A stretch of DNA of 59,453 nt from an uncultured bacterium (GTDB taxonomy: Bacteria > Bacillota > Clostridia > Lachnospirales > Lachnospiraceae): the NCBI GenBank assembly GCA_905214675.1, contig CAJMMS010000005.1, positions 1-59,453 on the forward strand, read 5' to 3'. The notes beneath the pieces are model-generated. The model saw nothing but the letters and a program-made list of their open reading frames with translations, was not told the DNA's origin and did no database searches. Position numbers and translations under genes: made by a program. Of the stretch, positions 57,689 to 59,453 are shown in pieces. Each line of letters opens with the position of its first letter. The stretch's first letter is position 1.

Positions 57689-59017
57689 TTATATGCGGTA
57701 AAGATACTGATCCAGTTCCCATCCGGAAACCTGGCGGGAATATTCTGCCCATTCTTTCTTTTTCGCCTTGATATAACGCCGACTGGTGTGTGTTCCAAGC
57801 ACCTCTTTTACCAGCTCGTCCTTTTCCATTTCATAGACTGCTTCCAGAAGATTGTTCGGCAGGACATCAATGCCCTCTTCCTGGATCTCTTCTTCCGTCA
57901 TATTGAAGATATTTTTATCAACGGCGGCCGGAGGCATGATCTGATTCTGGATGCCGTCAAGTCCGGCTGCCAGGCAGACTGCCAGCACCAGATACGGATT
58001 TGCCGACGGATCCGGGCAACGCAGCTCGATCCTTGTGCCTTCTCCGCGTTCTGCCGGAATACGGATCAGCGGGCTGCGGTTTGTCCCTGACCAGGCAATG
58101 TAAACCGGTGCCTCAAATCCCGGAACCAGACGCTTGTAAGAATTGACCAGCGGATTGGTGATCGCACACATGCCTTTTACATGCTTCATCAGACCGCCGA
58201 TAAAATAGTAAGCTTCCTGACTTAAGCCATTTGGATCACCGGCATCCGCAAAAATATTTTTGCCATCCCTGGACAGCGACATATTAATATGCATGCCCGA
58301 ACCATTGATGCCCGTCTTCGGCTTTGGCATAAAACTTGCATGCAGTCCGTGACGTTTGGCGATCGTTTTGACTGCCAGTTTGAACGTCATGATATTGTCC
58401 GCCGTAGTCAGTGCCTCATCATAACGAAAATCGATCTCATGCTGTGCCGGTGCCATCTCATGGTGCGATGCCTCGATCTCAAAGCCCATGTCTTCGAGTG
58501 TCAGCACCATATCACGCCTTGCATTTTCACCAAGATCCATCGGACCTAAATCAAAATAACCTGCACGCTCATGCGTGATCGTCGTCGGCTGTCCGTTATC
58601 GTCCGTATGATATAAGAAAAACTCACATTCCGGTCCGACATCAAACTGATAGCCAAGAGCCGCCGCCTGATTTACCACTTTTTTCAAAATGTATCGCGGA
58701 TCACCCTCAAACGGCTCCCTGCTCGGACGGTACACATCACAGATCAGTCGTGCCACCTTTCCCTGCTGCGGCCGCCACGGAAAAACATTTAAAGTATCCA
58801 GATCCGGATAAAGATACATGTCTGATTCCTCGATCCGCACAAAACCTTCAATCGAAGATCCGTCAAACATACAGTTGTTATCCAGAGCCTTTTCCAGCTG
58901 GCTCGAAGTGATCGCCACATTCTTCATCGTTCCGAAAATATCCGTAAACTGAAGGCGTATAAATTCTACATCTTCCTCCTGCACAAGACGCAGGACATCC
59001 TGTTTTGTATACTTCAT
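57689..59017 (-). CDS. glnA: glutamine synthetase type I
   Basis: 442-residue ammonia-assimilating enzyme, the GSI-alpha length found in Firmicutes. Motifs: MFDGSSIEGFVRIEESDMYLYPD, FDVGPECEFFLY, APAQHEIDFRY, INGSGMHINMSLS, the ATP-binding and NRSPLIRIPAERGEGTRIELRCPDPSANPYL segments. The adenylylation loop of GSI-beta is lacking. AAAGGAGGACCT precedes the ATG. The 315-base leader contains a TTGACA promoter and an elaborate folded element (59063-59207). An ANTAR RNA-binding regulator follows directly downstream. Confidence 0.97.
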   Translation of the reverse strand: MKYTKQDVLRLVQEEDVEFIRLQFTDIFGTMKNVAITSSQLEKALDNNCMFDGSSIEGFVRIEESDMYLYPDLDTLNVFPWRPQQGKVARLICDVYRPSREPFEGDPRYILKKVVNQAAALGYQFDVGPECEFFLYHTDDNGQPTTITHERAGYFDLGPMDLGENARRDMVLTLEDMGFEIEASHHEMAPAQHEIDFRYDEALTTADNIMTFKLAVKTIAKRHGLHASFMPKPKTGINGSGMHINMSLSRDGKNIFADAGDPNGLSQEAYYFIGGLMKHVKGMCAITNPLVNSYKRLVPGFEAPVYIAWSGTNRSPLIRIPAERGEGTRIELRCPDPSANPYLVLAVCLAAGLDGIQNQIMPPAAVDKNIFNMTEEEIQEEGIDVLPNNLLEAVYEMEKDELVKEVLGTHTSRRYIKAKKKEWAEYSRQVSGWELDQYLYRI

Positions 59018-59062
59018 AGGTCCTCCTTTTATGATTCCTATGTGAATCCCTGCACTATTCTT

Positions 59063-59207
59063 TTTTTCAGAGCCATTCGCAAAATCGCCTCTACGAGGCT
59101 TTCCTTTTGCTCATATATGGCTTCTCGCCATATAGATTTATTAAAATTGCTCTTGGCGAGCAAGCTCTCCTGATCAATTTATAATAAATCTGCATGGCTC
59201 TGAAAAA
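59063..59207 (-). ncRNA. 145-nt four-way-junction structured element in the glnA leader
   Basis: A 14-bp perfect closing stem (59063-59076 with 59194-59207; arms TTTTTCAGAGCCAT/ATGGCTCTGAAAAA) encloses three hairpins: 59079-59110 (GCAAAA/TTTTGC plus GCCTC/GAGGC), 59115-59133 (ATATGGC/GCCATAT) and 59134-59191 (AGATTTATTAAAATTG with CAATTTATAATAAATCT, inner TTGCTC/GAGCAA). It lies within the predicted glnA transcript, about 45 bases before the start codon. I know no named RNA family it matches. A MITE-like insertion is the alternative. Confidence 0.6.
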
Positions 59208-59218
59208 CACAAATACAA

Positions 59219-59251
59219 AGAAGGGTGCACTGAATAAATCAGAACACCCTT
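59219..59251 (-). terminator. attenuator-like hairpin in glnA leader
   Basis: Minus strand AAGGGTG/CACCCTT with inner CTGA/TCAG, followed by CTTTGTATTTGTGTTTTT. The stem is strong but the T-rich tract is interrupted, so efficient termination is uncertain. Its position before the structured element fits an antitermination-controlled leader. Confidence 0.4.
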
Positions 59252-59338
59252 GTCCCAGTCAAATTAGTTCGCATTTTTGGCATCCGCTCATGACAACGTC
59301 ATAAGTGCTCTGCTTTTTCATAAAAGCCTTTCTTTTAT

Positions 59339-59367
59339 ATGATAGCAGTGCCGTCTTTATTTGTCAA
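59339..59367 (-). promoter_or_regulatory. promoter for glnA
   Basis: Minus strand TTGACA-17 bases-TATCAT, a near-consensus promoter with predicted start near 59332. Confidence 0.82.
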
Positions 59368-59398
59368 CTGTACTGTTTTCGATTTTCACCGATGTTTC

Positions 59399-59444
59399 GT
59401 CAAGCGGATATTCGCAATCCGCTTTGCTACTTGCTCATAACCAA
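59399..59444 (-). repeat. dispersed hairpin repeat, copy 5 (full 46 bp)
   Basis: 46 bases identical to 35837-35882, in the same orientation, about 32 bases upstream of the glnA -35. Confidence 0.85.
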
Positions 59445-59453
59445 ATAACTGCT

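Larger units (their letters stand above)
59018..59453 (-). other. gene-free 436-base stretch: glnA leader and promoter region
   Basis: It contains, in transcription order, repeat copy 5 (59399-59444), the glnA promoter (59339-59367), small hairpins (GCTTTT/AAAAGC; ATGAC/GTCAT), a hairpin AAGGGTG/CACCCTT with CTGA/TCAG inside (about 59219-59251) followed by a weak T-rich stretch, and the 145-base four-way element. No ORF of note is present. Confidence 0.8.

Noticed and set aside
59063..59207. Considered as an insertion sequence or intrinsic terminator
   Set aside because: No transposase and no clear target-site duplication is seen, and neither strand has a T-run after the long stem. A MITE remains possible, but RNA leader structure explains position equally well.
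59219..59332. Canonical ANTAR dual-hairpin (hexaloop A..G) motif in the glnA leader
   Set aside because: Several hairpins are present but their loops have three or five bases; no pair with hexanucleotide loops of the right sequence was found.
1..59453. CRISPR array, prophage or integrative element
   Set aside because: No regularly spaced repeats, integrase, recombinase, capsid or conjugation genes were seen.

Overview
The window reads as a chromosomal segment of a Gram-positive, spore-forming, anaerobic member of the Clostridia, most likely family Lachnospiraceae (Blautia/Roseburia-like; the genus is only an impression). Reasons: the LigA, DUF975, DUF5688, C_GCAxxG_C_C, YqeG and LL-diaminopimelate aminotransferase types; strong AGGAGG ribosome-binding sites with several GTG/TTG starts; a YyaC spore protease; a T-box leader; and a fused flavodiiron-rubredoxin-reductase oxygen-scavenging protein. 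I see no phage, IS element, CRISPR array, rRNA or replication origin. Almost all genes are on the minus strand, so operons read from high to low coordinates.

Layout from the left. 50-6398: protein quality control (tig, clpP, clpX, lon, engB; clpP is followed by a terminator, then clpX-lon-engB). 6615-10267: DUF975 membrane protein, DJ-1/PfpI protein, CYTH phosphohydrolase-type protein, a small basic protein, and three consecutive XRE-type regulators on the plus strand. 10353-15715: rluF, ligA, cls, metA. 15772-18386: unknown helical protein, tRNA-Arg(CCG) with an SH3 membrane protein behind it, DUF5688 protein. 18492-23670: beta-helix lipoprotein, and a YtrA-like GntR/ABC transporter operon ending in threonine aldolase. 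23909-29718: LysM membrane protein, yyaC (plus strand, with a sporulation-type promoter), dnaX-ybaB-recR, pfkA.

29839-37742: flavodiiron fusion protein divergent from a Crp/Fnr regulator, metY with a small companion gene, a DMT transporter, and two tandem paralogous secreted proteins. 37916-41761: efp, pepP, yqeG, a patatin-like lipase and a small membrane protein. 41699-49410: AlbA_2/HTH regulator coupled to an amidohydrolase, TrkA-TrkH potassium uptake, a C_GCAxxG_C_C protein and a GHKL kinase/LytTR regulator pair. 49786-54851: T-box controlled aspS-gatC-gatA-gatB, which together make Asn-tRNA(Asn) (and possibly Gln-tRNA(Gln)) by transamidation. 54901-59444: glnA, an ANTAR RNA-binding regulator, dapF and dapL, i.e. 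nitrogen assimilation followed by lysine/cell-wall precursor synthesis.

Two methionine genes far apart (metA with Glu111, and metY) fit together as the O-acetylhomoserine/direct sulfhydrylation route. The most unusual signals are non-coding: a dispersed hairpin repeat with the core GCGGATTGCGAATATCCGC in five places, three of them directly upstream of ribosome-binding sites; a 145-nt four-way-junction structure in the glnA leader next to an ANTAR gene; a second dispersed repeat inside the aspS leader; and a hairpin at the predicted 5' end of the pfkA transcript. The gene-free stretches longer than 300 bases (49411-49785, 54422-54900, 59018-59453) are described as features.
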